Shown here: piece by piece, positions 62,868-64,000 of the stretch
Numbering within the stretch: position 1 is the first letter of the stretch
How the letters are laid out: each line of letters opens with the position of its first letter
Assembly (NCBI RefSeq): GCF_028640845.1
Contig: NC_080539.1
Location: forward strand, 368,918,733-368,982,732
Source: Ahaetulla prasina
Taxonomy: Eukaryota; Chordata; Lepidosauria; Squamata; Colubridae
Direction: 5' to 3'
DNA length: 64,000 nucleotides
Notes under the pieces: model-generated
Database searches by the model: none
Told to the model about the DNA's origin: nothing
Seen by the model: the letters and a program-made list of their open reading frames with translations, nothing else
Program-made: the position numbers and the translations under genes

Positions 62868-63110
62868 TTCAGGTAACCCTGAAGGCACAGATAAACCTCC
62901 AAGTGGCCTCAGTGACTCTCAGAAAGAGTACTAACGACCAGATGACTGCAAAGAATATAAACCCTTCCATCCTCCACCATTCAGTCAGAACTGAAGAAGC
63001 GTCTTGGATGAGAAGCAAAATGTCTTCAAGAAAAAACAAAGAAAGTCCAGGTGCCTTATGAAAAAGCACTTTTGGGACAACCATGACCTGGATGACTGAG
63101 AATCTCCACA
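62868..63110 (+). mobile_element. Penelope-like element end
   Basis: Carries GAACTGAAGAAGCGTCTTGG, GACAACCATGACCTGGATGA and a decayed hammerhead-like core. Directly follows the half foldback. Confidence 0.6.
62991..63024 (+). ncRNA. Decayed hammerhead-like core
   Basis: CTGAAGA (62991-62997), stem GCGTCT/AGAAGC (62999-63004 and 63011-63016, two mismatched positions) with loop TGGATG, then AAAATGTC (63017-63024) where GAAACGTC is expected. Same one-base offset between box and stem as at 5946. The loss of the invariant G predicts inactivity. Confidence 0.45.
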
Positions 63111-63216
63111 GACATCCTGCTATTTCCTTGTTCGGTACTCAACACACAAGCTATAGCTTGTCGTTGTCAGCTGTCTTGGGACTCACTATATTATGCCTTA
63201 CGGGAAGGCTCACACA

Positions 63217-63585
63217 CAGTGGTGGGATTCAGCCAGTTCGCACCTATTCGGGAGAACCGGTTGTAAACTTTCTAAGCAGTTCGGAGAACCAGTTGTTGGA
63301 AGACATCTTATTTTGTATTTTTCCACTTTACAGGGCTAATCCTGTAAGGAAGGCAGGAAGGAACATTCTGGTGGTATTTCTAGCCTCATCTTTATTGCCC
63401 TGCTTACAGAAACTGCCTCTCTGGTTAACCCTTATTACATTGTAACAGCTAAGGCGAAGCGCCCATCGATGTGAGTGACGTTGAGTTGGGCATTCCCACA
63501 CGGTCACATGACCACTGAGCCATGCCTACCCAGCTGGTCATTAGGGCAGAGAACCAGTTGTTAAATTATTTGAATCCCACCACTG
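63217..63585. mobile_element. hAT-type MITE, second family
   Basis: 369 bp, ends CAGTGGTGGGATTCAG and TTGAATCCCACCACTG; perfect 8 bp duplications CTCACACA (63209-63216 and 63586-63593). Confidence 0.95.
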
Positions 63586-63663
63586 CTCACACACCTTCCG
63601 CGCATGCACCTGGCCTCAAAAATGTGCCTAAATAACACGACTTGGAGCTGGGGCAGGTGGGCA

Positions 63664-64000
63664 GCAGGGGTGAAAAGCTCCCGGTTTGGACCGGATCGCC
63701 CGATCCGGTAGTGATGGTGGCGGGTGGTTCGGAGAACTGGTAGCAAAAATCCCTGCCCGCCCCCCGCCCCTGCCCCTGCCCAGCTGAGCTACGCGATCAA
63801 CAGTTTTTTTTCTTTTAAAAGCATTTTTTCTTCAGCCGAAAAAAATGCTTTTACAAGTTAAAAAAACAAAGCCTCTGATGATCGCGCAGCTCAGCTGGGA
63901 TCGTCAGAGCCTTTTAAAGGCATTATTTCTACAACCTCTTCGGCTGAAGAGGCTGTTAAAAAAATGCTTTTAAAGGGTTCTGGCAATCAGGCAACTCAGC
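63664..64000. mobile_element. MITE-B, cut by the window end
   Basis: Left end CAGGGGTGAAAAGCTCCCGG and palindromic CTTTTAAAAGCATTTTTTC arms as at 6450 and 48343. The right end lies outside the window. 63594-63640 resembles the interior of 19206-19474. Confidence 0.85.

Overview
The window reads as intergenic or intronic DNA of a squamate, most likely a colubroid snake. The argument rests on repeat content. It holds a BovB (RTE) LINE with an open reverse-transcriptase fragment, Sauria-type SINEs, L1, L2 and several CR1-clade LINEs. Many CR1 copies end in (ATTCT)n pentamer tails, a pattern reported for CR1-L3/'Snake1' elements in snakes. I recognise no host protein-coding gene; species and chromosome cannot be named from this sequence.

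Layout. 1-9 kb: CR1, L2, SINE and MITE fragments, a Sauria SINE split by a solo LTR and a MITE, and a Penelope-like (PLE) terminal fragment with a hammerhead-like core. 9-15 kb: an LTR, a CR1-type LINE with a long ATTCT tail, a ~1.55 kb tandem duplication, and a CR1 insertion flanked by ~105 bp direct repeats. 15-18 kb: an old CR1 split by an LTR and a hAT-like element that itself carries an L1. 18.5-22.1 kb: pentanucleotide satellites, including an array with a ~620 bp higher-order period. 22.2-24.0 kb: an L1 with 5' UTR, ORF1, 3' UTR, poly-A and 17 bp target-site duplication but no ORF2. 24-33 kb: hAT-type MITEs with 8 bp duplications and two deep insertion nests. 33-43 kb: SINEs with amplified internal segments, an L1 3' end, LTRs, and polypyrimidine tracts. 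43.3-46.3 kb: the only stretch resembling a vertebrate promoter (CpG-rich, TATA box, splice donors). 46-64 kb: further CR1, MITE, SINE, BovB, PLE and L2 copies, and a MITE carrying a 41 bp minisatellite.

Family labels are mine unless a standard name is given. 'MITE-A': ~350 bp element with ends CAGGTAGTCCTCGACTTAC and its complement, often next to TA. 'MITE-B': hAT-type, ends CAGGGGTGAAAT and ATTTCACCCCTG, 8 bp duplications. 'S-type': CR1-clade LINE with ATTCT tail after GGCCAATAAA. 'CR1-A': typical amniote CR1. 'CR1-B': CR1-clade LINE with an (AAATA)n-like tail. LTR families A to D are solo LTRs with TG...CA ends.

The elements form a relative-age record: wherever a target-site duplication is readable, the inner element is younger. 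The oldest layer is CR1-A, MITE-A and Sauria SINE; the younger layer is MITE-B, solo LTRs, L1 and L2. L2 and the tRNA-derived 'SINE-L2' share a 3' end, which fits L2 mobilising the SINE.
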